DNA of 64,000 nt from Rhodospirillaceae bacterium. GTDB lineage: Bacteria > Pseudomonadota > Alphaproteobacteria > Puniceispirillales > Puniceispirillaceae. Every line of letters starts with the position of its first letter. The first letter of the stretch is position 1. Under the pieces are notes generated by a model that was not told where the DNA came from, did not search any database, and saw nothing but the letters and a program-made list of their open reading frames with translations. A program made the translations under genes and the position numbers. This document shows, one piece after another, positions 17,462-30,342 of this stretch. The stretch spans positions 32,385 through 96,384 of the forward strand of contig PCBG01000008.1 in NCBI GenBank assembly GCA_002731315.1, given 5' to 3'.

Positions 17462-17953
17462 TTACCCTTGTGGAGCGGTCACCTGAGGCCGTGCTTGATC
17501 CGCCGAGATCCGTTCTAGCGCTCGTCCATACAGCGCGTCTGCGCGCGTTTCAAAGGCCTGCACCATGCGGCGGACCGCATCGGTGAATAATGTTTCGATC
17601 ACCGACTGCAAAAGGCGCGAGTTGAATTCGAAATCAACATGGAAGTCGATCTCGCAACCATCCTCATGCGTTAGAAAGCGCCAGGAATTGGTAAGATATT
17701 TGAACGGGCCCTCGGCATATTTGACCTCAATCTCCAGTTGCTCCGGGTTCAGTTGGACATAGGATGTAAACCGCTCGCGGAACATCCGAAAACCAATGAT
17801 CAGGTCAGCCGACAAGGCATGTTCATCTGCCCGCCGGATACGGGCGGCAAGACACCATGGCAGAAATTCAGGATAGCGCCTGACATCCGCAACGAGCGCG
17901 TACAGATCCTCGGGACGATGCGGGATGACCCGCCTTTCAGAATGGACCGTCAT
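17462..17953 (-). CDS. ratA: RatA/COQ10-like START-domain protein
   Basis: 163 aa of the polyketide cyclase/START lipid-transfer fold, equivalent to RatA of E. coli and to mitochondrial COQ10, which binds ubiquinone. Typical segments are VIPHRPEDLYALVADVRRYPEFLPWC near the N-terminus and DFEFNSRLLQSVIETLF near the C-terminus. The ATG at 17953 sits one base after the lipA stop, the normal lipA-ratA linkage of alphaproteobacteria. The longer open frame upstream runs through the lipA end and is not coding. A ubiquinone chaperone role is more likely than the toxin role proposed for E. coli RatA; that is inference. Confidence 0.88.
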   Translation of the reverse strand: MTVHSERRVIPHRPEDLYALVADVRRYPEFLPWCLAARIRRADEHALSADLIIGFRMFRERFTSYVQLNPEQLEIEVKYAEGPFKYLTNSWRFLTHEDGCEIDFHVDFEFNSRLLQSVIETLFTDAVRRMVQAFETRADALYGRALERISADQARPQVTAPQG

Positions 17954-17954
17954 G

Positions 17955-18908
17955 TCAGCTTGCCGCCAACGCCGAATTTCGGGCGTCGCGAAGTGCCGCA
18001 AAATCGTCGTCTGCATGGTAAGATGAACGCGTCAGTGGCGTCGATGCCATCAACAAAAAACCCTTCGACTTGCCAATCCTTGCATAACTTTCAAACGTAG
18101 CCGGCTCGACAAAACGATCAACTGCGGCATGTTTCGGCGTTGGCTGCAAGTACTGGCCGATGGTCATGAAATCCACATCAGCGCTTCGCAGGTCATCCAT
18201 AATCTGACCGACTTCTTCATCGCTTTCACCTAGCCCGACCATGATCCCTGACTTGGTGAATATCGAAGGGTCCAGCTGCTTGACCTGCTGCAGGATCGAC
18301 AGAGAGTGAAAGTAACGTGCGCCCGGCCGGATAGACGGGTACATGCGCGGCACCGTTTCCATATTGTGATTGAACACATCAGGGCGCGCTTCTACCACAA
18401 TCTCCAGCGCCCGGGGTTTGCGCAAAAAATCCGGGGTCAGTATTTCGATGGTGGTGGACGCGGAATAGAGCCGGATGAATTTGATCGTGTCGGCGAAATG
18501 CTGTGCGCCGCCATCATCAAGGTCATCGCGGTCAACCGAGGTGATGACAACATGTTGCAACCCCAGTTTAGCAACTGCCTTGGCCGCATTTTCCGGCTCA
18601 TGCGGGTCCAGCAGATCTGGCCGGCCAGTGGCCACATTGCAAAAGGCGCAGGCGCGTGTACAAACCGATCCAAGGATCATCATAGTGGCATGTTTTTTTG
18701 CCCAGCATTCACCAATGTTCGGACATGCCGCCTCTTCACAGACCGTAACAAGATCAAGATCGCGCATGAGGGCCCGGGTCTCGCCATAGGCCGCGGAAAC
18801 GGGGGCCTTGACGCGCAACCAGTCTGGCCGGCGCGGTTGCGGCCGGTCCGGGTTTCTGCGTTTCTCCGGGTGGCGCTGTGCGCCTTTGCTGGTGTTGAGT
18901 TGCGGCAT
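17955..18908 (-). CDS. lipA: LipA, lipoyl synthase
   Basis: 317 aa radical-SAM enzyme that inserts two sulfurs into octanoylated lipoyl domains. The auxiliary [4Fe-4S] ligands are in [13 protein letters not shown] and the radical-SAM cluster is [15 protein letters not shown] near the C-terminus carries the serine ligand of the auxiliary cluster. The first 30 residues are basic and proline-rich. It is downstream of the pyruvate dehydrogenase genes whose E1-beta and E2 lipoyl domains it would modify, and is followed by ratA. Confidence 0.97.
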   Translation of the reverse strand: MPQLNTSKGAQRHPEKRRNPDRPQPRRPDWLRVKAPVSAAYGETRALMRDLDLVTVCEEAACPNIGECWAKKHATMMILGSVCTRACAFCNVATGRPDLLDPHEPENAAKAVAKLGLQHVVITSVDRDDLDDGGAQHFADTIKFIRLYSASTTIEILTPDFLRKPRALEIVVEARPDVFNHNMETVPRMYPSIRPGARYFHSLSILQQVKQLDPSIFTKSGIMVGLGESDEEVGQIMDDLRSADVDFMTIGQYLQPTPKHAAVDRFVEPATFESYARIGKSKGFLLMASTPLTRSSYHADDDFAALRDARNSALAAS

Positions 18909-19009
18909 CCTGGCTTAGCTTTTGGTGCGGCGCACCGGGCGCCCTATCCTCGTAATGATGTTTCTCAACCTGATGCGTGATTTAGCACGTGTCTTCATTT
19001 TCACACACC

Positions 19010-20410
19010 CTAGAAATGTATGGCGCGACCATATGCATCAAGCACCGACTCATGCATCGCCTCGGACAGTGTCGGGTGCGGGAAAATGGTTTGCATCAGT
19101 TCCGCTTCTGTTGCCTCGAGGGTGCGCGCCACTGCATATCCCTGGATCAGCTCCGTCACCTCCGGACCAACCATATGCGCGCCCAACAGCTCGCCTGTCT
19201 TCTTGTCAAACACTGTCTTGATCAGCCCCTGATCATCGCCCATCGCGATGGCCTTGCCATTGGCCAGCATTGGAAAACGCCCGACACGAATATCATGCCC
19301 GGCAGCCTTGGCTGCGGCTTCGGTCAATCCGATCGACGCTACCTGCGGGCGGCAATAGGTACAGCCCGGTACAGTGCCATCGGCAATCGGATGTGCATCC
19401 TTGATGCCGGCCATATGCTCGACGCAGGCAATGCCCTCGTGGCTCGCCTTATGCGCCAGCCATGGCGGTCCAGCAACATCACCGATAGCATAAATACCCG
19501 GTTCGCCGGTGGCACCCCATTTGTCGGTCACGATATGATTGCGCTCGACCTTTACCCCGGTCCCTTCGAGGCCAAGGGCCTCGGTATTGCCGGTAATGCC
19601 AACCGCCAGTATGGCGCGCTCCGCACTGATATCATCTTGTTTGCCGTCAAAAGCTGCTGTGACACCGGCCTTGCCGGCCGTAAGGCTGGACAGCTTCACA
19701 CCGGTCATGATCTTCATGCCACGCTTTTCAAAGGCATTCTGAACAAAGGAAGAGATTTCTTCATCCTCGACCGGCAAAATACGGTCCATGGCCTCAATCA
19801 GCGTGACGTCGACCCCCATATCCAGATAGAATGAGGCAAATTCTGCACCGATGGCCCCTGACCCGATGATAACAAGGGATTTTGGCATGGTCTCGGGTAT
19901 CATCGCTTCGCGATAGGTCAGGATTTTGGTGCCGTCGGCTTCAAGGCCGGTAAGCGTGCGCGCGCGCGCGCCAGTCGCCAGAATGATGTTTCTGCCCACA
20001 ATGTCAACGCCGTCAGTAAGGCTGACGACGCGCTGGTCACCCTTTTTGGCGCCCAGCTTGGCGACGGCGTCAAACACCGACACCTTGTTCTTTTTCAGCA
20101 GATGTTTCACCCCCAGTGAAAGACGCTCAGAGACTTTACGCGATCGTTTGACAACCGCCGGAAGATCGATCTTCACCTCACCGGTGATGGTAATTCCAAA
20201 TGCCTCCATCTCATCGATTGAATGACGCAACTCTGCGGCCCGCAACAGTGCCTTCGTCGGGATACAGCCCCAGTTCAGACAGATGCCACCAAGATGCTCG
20301 CGCTCAACAAGCGCAACCGACATGCCAAGCTGGGCGGCCCGGATCGCGGCAACATAACCGCCTGGTCCTCCACCGATGACCACCAGATCAAAGTTTTTCT
20401 CCTGCGCCAT
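19010..20410 (-). CDS. lpdA: Dihydrolipoamide dehydrogenase (E3)
   Basis: 466 aa flavoenzyme that reoxidises dihydrolipoamide with NAD+ in 2-oxoacid dehydrogenase complexes. FAD motif GGGPGGYVAA at residues 12-21; redox-active disulfide GGICLNWGCIPTK at about 40-52; NAD motif GSGAIGAEFASFY near 180; His-Glu dyad HPTLSE near the C-terminus. It follows pdhC by 13 bases on the same strand, so it is the dedicated E3 of the pyruvate dehydrogenase complex. Confidence 0.97.
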   Translation of the reverse strand: MAQEKNFDLVVIGGGPGGYVAAIRAAQLGMSVALVEREHLGGICLNWGCIPTKALLRAAELRHSIDEMEAFGITITGEVKIDLPAVVKRSRKVSERLSLGVKHLLKKNKVSVFDAVAKLGAKKGDQRVVSLTDGVDIVGRNIILATGARARTLTGLEADGTKILTYREAMIPETMPKSLVIIGSGAIGAEFASFYLDMGVDVTLIEAMDRILPVEDEEISSFVQNAFEKRGMKIMTGVKLSSLTAGKAGVTAAFDGKQDDISAERAILAVGITGNTEALGLEGTGVKVERNHIVTDKWGATGEPGIYAIGDVAGPPWLAHKASHEGIACVEHMAGIKDAHPIADGTVPGCTYCRPQVASIGLTEAAAKAAGHDIRVGRFPMLANGKAIAMGDDQGLIKTVFDKKTGELLGAHMVGPEVTELIQGYAVARTLEATEAELMQTIFPHPTLSEAMHESVLDAYGRAIHF

Positions 20411-20423
20411 GGTGGGTCCCCCG

Positions 20424-21731
20424 CTAAAGCAGCATCGTTACAGGCTGCTCGATATAGCCTTTGAAAGCCTGCAGCCACTCGGCACCAACAGCCCCGTCAA
20501 CAACACGGTGGTCTGCCGACAAGGTAACGGTCATGACAGTGGCGACGGCCAGCTGACCATCACGCACAACCGGACGTTCCTCTCCGGCACCAACCGCGAG
20601 GATAGCGCCATGTGGCGGATTGATCACCGCGGCGAATTCCCGGATGCCATACATGCCCAGATTGGAAATCGTAAAGCTGCCACCGGAAAATTCCTTGGGC
20701 GCCAGCTGGCCATCACGCGCGCGGCTGGCAAGATCACGGGTTATTTCAGAAAGCGCGGCGAGGCCTTTCTGTTCCGCCGCCCATACAACCGGCGTCACCA
20801 GCCCGCCATCCACGGCCACCGCCATGGCAATATCAGCATGATGGAACAGGCGCGTATGGTCACCTTCCCAGCTTGCATTCGCCTTCGGCACCGCCATTAA
20901 TGCCATCGCCGCCGCCCGTATTACCAGATCATTGATGGAAATCTTAACCCCGTCAGCAGCCTTATCATTCATCATCCGGCGAGCTGCCAGCAAATTGTCA
21001 ATTTCACAATCGACTGTCAGATAGAAATGTGGCGCGTTTGCCTTTGATTCCTGCAGCCGCTGCGCAATGATCCTGCGCATCTGGCTATTTGGCTCAAGAC
21101 TGCTGGCCCCGGCGACAGGAGCAGATGCCAATGCGGCCATCACGGGGGCCGGTGACGCAGCCTGCTCTTCGACATCGCGGCGAAGAATCCGCCCATGCGG
21201 ACCGCTGCCAGAAAGACGCGCCAGATCAATTCCACGTTCAGCTGCGATGCGGCGTGCCAAAGGGCTGACAAAAATTCTACTGCCATCAACCGATGTGGCA
21301 GGTGCTTTCGGGGCCGCAACTGCAACCACATCGCTTGTTTGGACCGGCGCTGCCACTGCTGGCACAGGGTCTGCTGACACTTCAACTGTCTTAGAAGCAG
21401 CGCTTGCCTCTGCGACGTCTGATACTGGCGTTGGTGATACTGGTGCTGGTGGGGGCACAGCCGCCGACGCAAACTCTTCAACCGCCTCGCCATCCTCGGC
21501 CAGCCGCGCGATGACGGTACCTACGGCAACGCCGTCACTGCCATCTGCCACCAGAATGGACGCCAACACCCCGTCATCAACGGCTTCGACTTCCATGGTT
21601 GCCTTGTCGGTTTCAATCTCGGCAATCACATCACCGCTGCGCACTGGATCACCAACAGCGATTGTCCATTTGGACAGGGTGCCGGATTCCATCGTTGGAG
21701 AGAGCGCGGGCATCAGAATATCAATTGCCAT
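20424..21731 (-). CDS. pdhC: Pyruvate dehydrogenase E2, dihydrolipoamide acetyltransferase
   Basis: 435 aa. The lipoyl domain at residues 1-78 has the lipoylated lysine in [10 protein letters not shown]. An Ala/Pro-rich linker follows, then the peripheral-subunit-binding domain ([21 protein letters not shown], about 150-185). The acetyltransferase core ends with the active-site [16 protein letters not shown] start at ATG 21731 ([12 protein letters not shown]), which overlaps pdhB by 11 bases with AGGGGG upstream. A longer open frame upstream lies inside pdhB and is not real. It forms the core of the complex with PdhA, PdhB and Lpd. Confidence 0.96.
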   Translation of the reverse strand: MAIDILMPALSPTMESGTLSKWTIAVGDPVRSGDVIAEIETDKATMEVEAVDDGVLASILVADGSDGVAVGTVIARLAEDGEAVEEFASAAVPPPAPVSPTPVSDVAEASAASKTVEVSADPVPAVAAPVQTSDVVAVAAPKAPATSVDGSRIFVSPLARRIAAERGIDLARLSGSGPHGRILRRDVEEQAASPAPVMAALASAPVAGASSLEPNSQMRRIIAQRLQESKANAPHFYLTVDCEIDNLLAARRMMNDKAADGVKISINDLVIRAAAMALMAVPKANASWEGDHTRLFHHADIAMAVAVDGGLVTPVVWAAEQKGLAALSEITRDLASRARDGQLAPKEFSGGSFTISNLGMYGIREFAAVINPPHGAILAVGAGEERPVVRDGQLAVATVMTVTLSADHRVVDGAVGAEWLQAFKGYIEQPVTMLL

Positions 21732-23154
21732 TAGGGCGCCCCCTGAAACCTTCGCAGCTGGCGATGGCGGTGGCGACAATATCGTCAACCTGTGGCAATG
21801 CCAGTTTTTCAAGATTGGCGGCATAAGGCATTGGCACATCCTTGCCAGTGACACGCGCAATTGGAGCATCCAGCCAGTCAAACGCCGTTTCCATTACCTG
21901 CATGGCAATTTCTGATCCAACCCCGGCGAAGGGGAAACCCTCTTCACAGGTAATCAGTCGCGAGGTCTTTTTGACGGACTGAACAATGGTCTCGGTGTCC
22001 AGCGGCCGGATGGTACGCAGATCGATCACCTCTGCCGAAATGCCCTGTTCAGCCAGCCGGTCTGCAGCATCCAGCGCGCGGCCAACCATAATGGAAAAGG
22101 CCGTGATAGTGATATCACTGCCTTCCCGCACAATATTTGCGCGGCCAATCGGCACAACCCAGTCGTCATCATCCGGCACTTCAAAGCTCTGCCCGTACAT
22201 CACCTCATTTTCGAGGAATATCACCGGGTTTGGATCCCTGATGGCTGCTTTCAGTAACCCTTTTGCATCTGCCGCTGACCATGGGGATACCACTTTCAGC
22301 CCCGGGCAATGCGCATACCAGCTGGCATAGCATTGTGAGTGCTGTGCCGCGACGCGGCTGGCCGCGCCGTTCGGCCCGCGAAAGACAATCGGACATCCCA
22401 TCTGGCCCCCCGACATATACAGGGTCTTGGCAGCGGAATTGATGATTTGGTCAATCGCCTGCATGGCAAAATTGAATGTCATGAATTCAATGACCGGGCG
22501 CAGATCGCCAAAGGCAGCACCAACACCAAGCCCGGCAAAACCCTGTTCGGTGATCGGGGTATCGATAACGCGTTTCGCGCCAAATTCAGCCAATAGCCCC
22601 TGAGTTACCTTATAGGCGCCCTGATATTCGGCGACTTCTTCACCCATCACAAACACACGATCGTCGGCGCGCATTTCCTCGGCCATGGCATCACGTAACG
22701 CCTCGCGCACCGTCATGTCATTCATCTTGCCACTGGCAACCGGCTCGGATGCCATCGTCTCAATGACAGTCGTCGGCGCGGCAGACAAGACAGACACAGC
22801 AGATTCGGCCCCAGTTGACACCGGGACTGGCGACGCTGGGACTATCGATGCAGAGACTGCTGCCGCCACTGGCACTGTGGTTGCCACTGCAGCCACATCA
22901 TCGGCGCTTTCCCCGTCTTCCAGCAGGATGGCAATCGGCATATTGACTTTCACCGCATCGGTTCCGGCTGCGACAAGCAGCTTGCCGATATTACCGTCAT
23001 CCAGCGCTTCCACCTCCATGGTGGCCTTGTCGGTCTCAATTTCGGCGATCACATCGCCGCTTCGCACCGCATCGCCTTCAGCGACAAGCCATTTTGCAAG
23101 CGTCCCTTCCTCCATGGTTGGTGACAGGGCAGGCATTAGAATTTCAATTGCCAT
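21721..23154 (-). CDS. pdhB: Pyruvate dehydrogenase E1 beta subunit with N-terminal lipoyl domain
   Basis: 477 aa. Residues 1-78 form a lipoyl domain ([17 protein letters not shown]; lysine in [10 protein letters not shown]), an Ala/Val-rich linker spans about 80-135, and the transketolase-type pyrimidine domain and C-terminal domain follow ([39 protein letters not shown]). The lipoyl domain on E1-beta is a known alphaproteobacterial feature; the complex thus carries lipoyl groups on both E1-beta and E2. The stop of pdhA is 3 bases upstream of this start. Confidence 0.96.
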   Translation of the reverse strand: MAIEILMPALSPTMEEGTLAKWLVAEGDAVRSGDVIAEIETDKATMEVEALDDGNIGKLLVAAGTDAVKVNMPIAILLEDGESADDVAAVATTVPVAAAVSASIVPASPVPVSTGAESAVSVLSAAPTTVIETMASEPVASGKMNDMTVREALRDAMAEEMRADDRVFVMGEEVAEYQGAYKVTQGLLAEFGAKRVIDTPITEQGFAGLGVGAAFGDLRPVIEFMTFNFAMQAIDQIINSAAKTLYMSGGQMGCPIVFRGPNGAASRVAAQHSQCYASWYAHCPGLKVVSPWSAADAKGLLKAAIRDPNPVIFLENEVMYGQSFEVPDDDDWVVPIGRANIVREGSDITITAFSIMVGRALDAADRLAEQGISAEVIDLRTIRPLDTETIVQSVKKTSRLITCEEGFPFAGVGSEIAMQVMETAFDWLDAPIARVTGKDVPMPYAANLEKLALPQVDDIVATAIASCEGFRGRPNGN

Positions 23155-23157
23155 GCA

Positions 23158-24243
23158 TCAGCCCTCCATACCGGCCGCATCGCCAGCCAGGTCGTCGGCA
23201 AGCGGTTTCAGAATATCGGTAAACAGCTCGGACACATCAGGTTCCGGGCTGATCTGGGCGAATTCGGTTGCCTTCGTAACAATCGCCTTCACATCTGAAT
23301 CGATGGTCTTAAGCGCCTCTTCCGTCATGCTCTGTTTTATTAGAACATCGCGCAGTTGGTCGATTGGATCATGCTGTTTGCGCATAGCATCCACTTCTTC
23401 GCGCGTGCGATATTTTGCTGGATCGGACATCGAATGGCCGCGATAGCGATAGGTTTTCATTTCAAGAATGAACGGCCCCTTGCCAGAACGACAATGCTCC
23501 AGCGCTTCCGCCCCCGCGGCACGGACGGCCAGAACATCCATGCCGTCGACCTGCCGTCCGGGGATGCCATAAGCAGCACCGCGATCGGCAAGCGAGCGCC
23601 CCGCTGCCGCGCGGGTAACGGCTGTACCCATGCCATATTGATTGTTTTCAATCACAAACAGACAGGGCAGGTCCCACAAAGCCGCCATGTTAAAGCTCTC
23701 ATAGACCTGGCCCTGATTGACCGCACCATCGCCAAGAAAGGTAAGGCAGGCATTCGCCTCTTTGCGATATTTGTGGGAAAATGCCAGACCACAGCCAATC
23801 GGCACCTGTGCCCCGACAATTCCATGCCCGCCAAAAAAATTCTTTTCGCGGCTGAACATATGCATTGAACCGCCCTTGCCGCGCGAATAACCGCCTTTGC
23901 GGCCGGTCAGTTCAGCCATGACCCCGTCGGCTTCCATACCGCACGCCAGCATATGGCCATGATCACGATAAGAGGTCACAACCGTATCGCCCGGCTTGCT
24001 GATGGATTGCAGGCCGACAACAACCGCTTCCTGTCCAATGTAGAGATGGCAGAAGCCGCCAATCTGACCCATGCCATAAAGTTGCCCGGCCTTTTCCTCA
24101 AACCGCCGGATCAACAGCATGTCGCGATACATCGACACAAGCTCTTCGGTGGGTGGCATGTCATTAACTGCCGCCTTCGCGGAAGCTGCCTTTGGCGGCC
24201 GCCCCGGTTTGCGTTTGCGCGGTGCTTTTGTTGTCTTTGCCAT
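23158..24243 (-). CDS. pdhA: Pyruvate dehydrogenase E1 alpha subunit with basic AT-hook-like N-terminus
   Basis: 361 aa thiamine-diphosphate subunit that decarboxylates pyruvate. The ThDP motif runs from GDGAVNQGQVYESFN to NNQYGMGT; phosphorylation-loop-like YRYRGHSMSDP is present. The first 27 residues are an extra basic extension with KRKPGRPPK at about residues 10-18, close to the AT-hook consensus; such an extension is not needed for catalysis. GGGGAAAC stands 2 bases before ATG 24243. First gene of pdhA-pdhB-pdhC-lpdA-lipA-ratA. Confidence 0.96.
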   Translation of the reverse strand: MAKTTKAPRKRKPGRPPKAASAKAAVNDMPPTEELVSMYRDMLLIRRFEEKAGQLYGMGQIGGFCHLYIGQEAVVVGLQSISKPGDTVVTSYRDHGHMLACGMEADGVMAELTGRKGGYSRGKGGSMHMFSREKNFFGGHGIVGAQVPIGCGLAFSHKYRKEANACLTFLGDGAVNQGQVYESFNMAALWDLPCLFVIENNQYGMGTAVTRAAAGRSLADRGAAYGIPGRQVDGMDVLAVRAAGAEALEHCRSGKGPFILEMKTYRYRGHSMSDPAKYRTREEVDAMRKQHDPIDQLRDVLIKQSMTEEALKTIDSDVKAIVTKATEFAQISPEPDVSELFTDILKPLADDLAGDAAGMEG

Positions 24244-24450
24244 AAGTTTCCCCGTTGGCTTTCTTCGCCAGTCGCAATCGGTGTGATAGCGGCTCGGCTG
24301 CCAGTTTGCTAATCATCGGCACATTCGGGGATGGCCTGCGAAAAGCCGCCCCGAATAAAGGCAAGCTTTCCTCGAAAATATATTTTTTGCAATTATTTTA
24401 TTTATCTGTTTTTAAATAGAAAAATTATAATAAACTGAATTATGGTTTAT
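24244..24450. promoter_or_regulatory. AT-rich region between ftsB and pdhA
   Basis: About 200 bases, the middle part (24370-24460) being strikingly AT-rich compared with its neighbours. It should hold the end of the eno-ftsB transcript and the promoter of the pdh operon. No clear hairpin with T-run and no unambiguous -35/-10 pair was found. Confidence 0.4.
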
Positions 24451-24795
24451 TTATTGATCAACCAAATCTTCTGAAAATTTCAAATTCGAAAGATCGATTG
24501 TAATAATGACATCATTCGGCGCGTAAAGGCCGAGTTCGGCGCGCGCTGTTTCGGCCAGCATGTCCGCATCGACGGAATCGCTCCGCATCAGGCCAATGCG
24601 CTGCGCCAGAAATTGCTGATGTCTTTGCAGCAATTCCAGCTTTTCCTCGGCAAGGATAATTTTCCGGTCCAACTCCGGACGCGCGAGGATGCCGCGATCA
24701 CCGGCGATGATATGAAAAACGAAAAACAGGACCAGCGCGGAGGTTAGCAGAAAACTGCCAGTCATGAAAATCAGCCTTTGCCGTGCAACATGCAT
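24451..24795 (-). CDS. ftsB: FtsB/DivIC-type septum formation initiator
   Basis: 114 aa bitopic protein. Short cytoplasmic N-terminus, one membrane helix (FLLTSALVLFFVFHIIAG, about 11-28), then a coiled-coil stretch (LDRKIILAEEKLELLQRHQQFLAQRIGLM) and a conserved C-terminal AELGLYAPNDVII. This matches FtsB, which bridges FtsL and FtsQ in the divisome. I start at ATG 24795: GAGGAG lies 8 bases upstream. The upstream Met would give a longer tail without a binding site. It sits between eno and pdhA, the usual place. Confidence 0.87.
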   Translation of the reverse strand: MHVARQRLIFMTGSFLLTSALVLFFVFHIIAGDRGILARPELDRKIILAEEKLELLQRHQQFLAQRIGLMRSDSVDADMLAETARAELGLYAPNDVIITIDLSNLKFSEDLVDQ

Positions 24796-24943
24796 CCGCG
24801 CGCTCCTCTCACAGGGTTTAGACTCCCAGAACGCACAGTGAATCAAAGCCGATTCATCACGTCAACATAAAAGCGAATCGTGGGTTTCCCTCATTTTTAT
24901 TAATGTCAGGCAATTCAGACCACGATTGGCTGCAGTCCTGCCC

Positions 24944-26233
<1,290 letters not shown>

Positions 26234-26250
26234 TTATTCAATGTCTTCCT

Positions 26251-27072
26251 CTAGCCGTCACGTCGCGCCGCATCAAGGCGTTGCAACTGCGCTAGAATGT
26301 CGGGCATGGCGTCCAGTGGCACCATATTGGGCCCATCAGAAGGGGCATTGTCCGGATCTTCATGACTTTCCATGAACAACCCGTTCACCCCGACAGCCAC
26401 CGCGGCGCGCGCCAGAACCGGCACAAATTCGCGTTGGCCGCCTGAACGTCTACCAAGGCCACCCGGCTGCTGGACAGAATGGGTGGCGTCAAAAATCACC
26501 GGATAGCCGATATCCGCCATTTGCGGCAAGCCGCGCATATCAGACACCAGCGTATTATAGCCAAAGGATGTTCCGCGCTCGGTCAGCAGGATATGTTCAT
26601 TGCCTGCACCTGCCACCTTTGCAGCTACATGCGTCATATCCCAAGGCGCAAGAAATTGCCCTTTCTTGATATTGACCACAGCGCCGGTTACTGCCGCTGC
26701 CAGCAACAAATCTGTCTGACGGCACAGGAAGGCAGGTATCTGCAATATATCCAGCACCTCTGCGGCGGGGCCACATTGATCGGGAAGATGCACATCACTC
26801 AGCACCGGACAGCCGATGGCGGCACGCACCTCTGCAAGGATCTGTAATCCTCCGTCGATACCAACACCGCGCGCGGCATCCGCAGATGTCCGGTTGGCCT
26901 TGTCGAAGGACGATTTGTAAACAAACCCCATCCCCACATTCGCCGCCATGTTAGCCAGCCGCTCGGCGCAGAACAGCGCATGGTCGCGCCCTTCCACCTG
27001 ACACGGCCCGGCAATCAGCAGCAGCGGTTGATCCGGCCCGCAGCCGGTGTCACCAATTGGCACTTGCTTCAT
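26251..27072 (-). CDS. kdsA: KdsA, KDO-8-phosphate synthase
   Basis: 273 aa. Condenses arabinose-5-phosphate and PEP to KDO-8-phosphate for the lipopolysaccharide inner core. The segment LLIAGPCQVEGRD carries a cysteine in the position typical of the metal-dependent class of the enzyme. SSFDKANRTS, DVHLPDQ, FDATHSVQQPGG and ESHEDPDNAPSDGPNM are family landmarks. The ATG at 27072 (MKQVPIGD) has CAGGGAAG upstream; the longer frame begins inside pyrG. Gram-negative envelope implied. Confidence 0.94.
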   Translation of the reverse strand: MKQVPIGDTGCGPDQPLLLIAGPCQVEGRDHALFCAERLANMAANVGMGFVYKSSFDKANRTSADAARGVGIDGGLQILAEVRAAIGCPVLSDVHLPDQCGPAAEVLDILQIPAFLCRQTDLLLAAAVTGAVVNIKKGQFLAPWDMTHVAAKVAGAGNEHILLTERGTSFGYNTLVSDMRGLPQMADIGYPVIFDATHSVQQPGGLGRRSGGQREFVPVLARAAVAVGVNGLFMESHEDPDNAPSDGPNMVPLDAMPDILAQLQRLDAARRDG

Positions 27073-27094
27073 GATGCGTGGCTTCCCTGTATCA

Positions 27095-28846
<1,752 letters not shown>

Positions 28847-28924
28847 CGTAAACAGGTTCAAGCCGCCAAAAATGCCTGTCTCCGACGTGGCCGGGCTTTG
28901 GAATTAGTCCAAAGGCTGAGTCAC

Positions 28925-29242
28925 TTAGTCGCTGGGAACAGCCGGCCCAGATGCAGGCGCCACCGGAGTTTCTTTGATTACCTCGTCGATGATCGATACA
29001 TCCTCACGACCAGCACCTGCCATTATGGCAAGAATTAGCGAAGTTGCAAAAAAGCAAGCTGCCAGAATTGCTGTCGCCCGGGTCAGCAGGTTAGCTGTAC
29101 CACGCGCCGTCATAAATCCGCCGCCACCGCCACCGCCGCCACCGCCAATACCAAGACCACCGCCCTCAGAACGCTGTAAAAGCACTACGCCAATCAGCGC
29201 CAGCGCAATCAGTATATGAATGGTCAGGATCAGCGTTTGCAT
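28925..29242 (-). CDS. secG: SecG, preprotein translocase subunit
   Basis: 105 aa. Two membrane helices (LILTIHILIALALIGVVLL at residues 3-21 and LTRATAILAACFFATSLILAIMA at about 53-75) with the SecG motif LLQRSEGGGLG in the connecting loop. The loop has been expanded into an uninterrupted run of about ten glycines coded by a CCG/CCA-type repeat. The C-terminus is acidic and proline-rich. SecG assists SecYE in protein export. It follows tpiA, as in many alphaproteobacteria. Confidence 0.94.
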   Translation of the reverse strand: MQTLILTIHILIALALIGVVLLQRSEGGGLGIGGGGGGGGGGFMTARGTANLLTRATAILAACFFATSLILAIMAGAGREDVSIIDEVIKETPVAPASGPAVPSD

Positions 29243-29318
29243 TGATCAAAAAACCTGCTTGTTTGCAATCGCGCTGTTATATGGCCAGTCGATTTCAAAT
29301 TCAAGCGTTGTATTGGGA

Positions 29319-30050
29319 TTACGACACATCTAAGGCGGCTTTGCAGATGGCGCCGAAATCATTAGCGTTCAGACTGGCGCCGCCAACAAGCGCACCGTCG
29401 ACATTTGGCACGGCGAAGATTGCGCCAGCATTGTCCGGTTTGACCGATCCGCCATAAAGGACTGGCACAGCATTTAGCCCACGTCCATCTAGCCACTCAC
29501 GAATCATTTGATGCATCACGGCGATATCTGCTGTGCTGGCAACCTCGCCGGTTCCAATTGCCCAAACAGGTTCATAGGCGATCATCACATGCTGGGGGTC
29601 AATATCTTCAGGCATAGAGCCGACCAGCTGAGACAAAACGACCTTTTGGGCGCTGCCGGAATCACGTTCCTGTAACGTTTCACCGACACAGATCATTACA
29701 GACAAACCATCTGCACGGGCGGTTTCCGCCTTGGCTCTAACCAGCGTATCTTCTTCCCCATGATCACTTCGCCGTTCAGAATGCCCAAGCAGCACGATAT
29801 CTGCACCACATGCCGCCAACATATGGGCCGCCACATCACCTGTATGCGCTCCGCTCTTGGCTGCGTGACAATCCTGCCCACCAACCCGGATTCCGCTATC
29901 CGCAAGGCGCATCGCCATATGCACCAGATAGGGATGTGGTGGAAACAGAATACGCGTCACGCCATCATATGTCTGACTTGTATAGGCCATTGCCAGCTGA
30001 CCGGTCTCCTCCAATAGAGGATTCATTTTCCAATTGGCTGCAACAATCAT
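29319..30050 (-). CDS. tpiA: Triosephosphate isomerase
   Basis: 243 aa. Interconverts DHAP and glyceraldehyde-3-phosphate. N-terminal ANWKMN (catalytic lysine), LGHSERR (catalytic histidine), AYEPVWAIGTG (catalytic glutamate) and C-terminal YGGSVKPDNA, GALVGGASL are intact. Start at ATG 30050 with GGAGG 7 bases upstream; the longer frame adds 25 unconserved residues. Divergent from the ppiD-like gene across about 290 bases. Confidence 0.97.
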   Translation of the reverse strand: MIVAANWKMNPLLEETGQLAMAYTSQTYDGVTRILFPPHPYLVHMAMRLADSGIRVGGQDCHAAKSGAHTGDVAAHMLAACGADIVLLGHSERRSDHGEEDTLVRAKAETARADGLSVMICVGETLQERDSGSAQKVVLSQLVGSMPEDIDPQHVMIAYEPVWAIGTGEVASTADIAVMHQMIREWLDGRGLNAVPVLYGGSVKPDNAGAIFAVPNVDGALVGGASLNANDFGAICKAALDVS

Positions 30051-30342
30051 ATCCGGCCCTCCAAAATCTGGCGCGCTGTTCGGCGCCCACCTCAGGGTGT
30101 TAGCGCAGCTGCCGACGGCAGTCAAAAACTGGCTCGTGAGAACATCACGGTGCTGACACCGGCATGCAAAAAGAAAAACCTTGAATGGCTAACAAAATCT
30201 GACAATGGCCAAGGGCAAAATTGACAATTGCCCCGAAGCGGAACAGCCGGTACAAGTGCAACCAACGAATCGGTTTGTTTGCCGATGACATATCACTGTC
30301 GGCAGCCGGATAAGACATGTAATTTAAGCGCAGGGAACAACA
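30051..30342. promoter_or_regulatory. Divergent region tpiA / ppiD-like gene
   Basis: 292 bases with no gene that I can support. It should carry both promoters. One TTGACA occurs on the plus strand near 30220, but no good -10 follows at 16-18 bases. CAGGGAACAACA before ATG 30343 is an acceptable ribosome binding site. Confidence 0.35.

Noticed and set aside
21067..21915. 282-codon open frame on the plus strand across pdhC
   Set aside because: Antisense to the E2 linker and lipoyl domain; its Ser/Thr/Ala richness mirrors the Ala/Pro linker.
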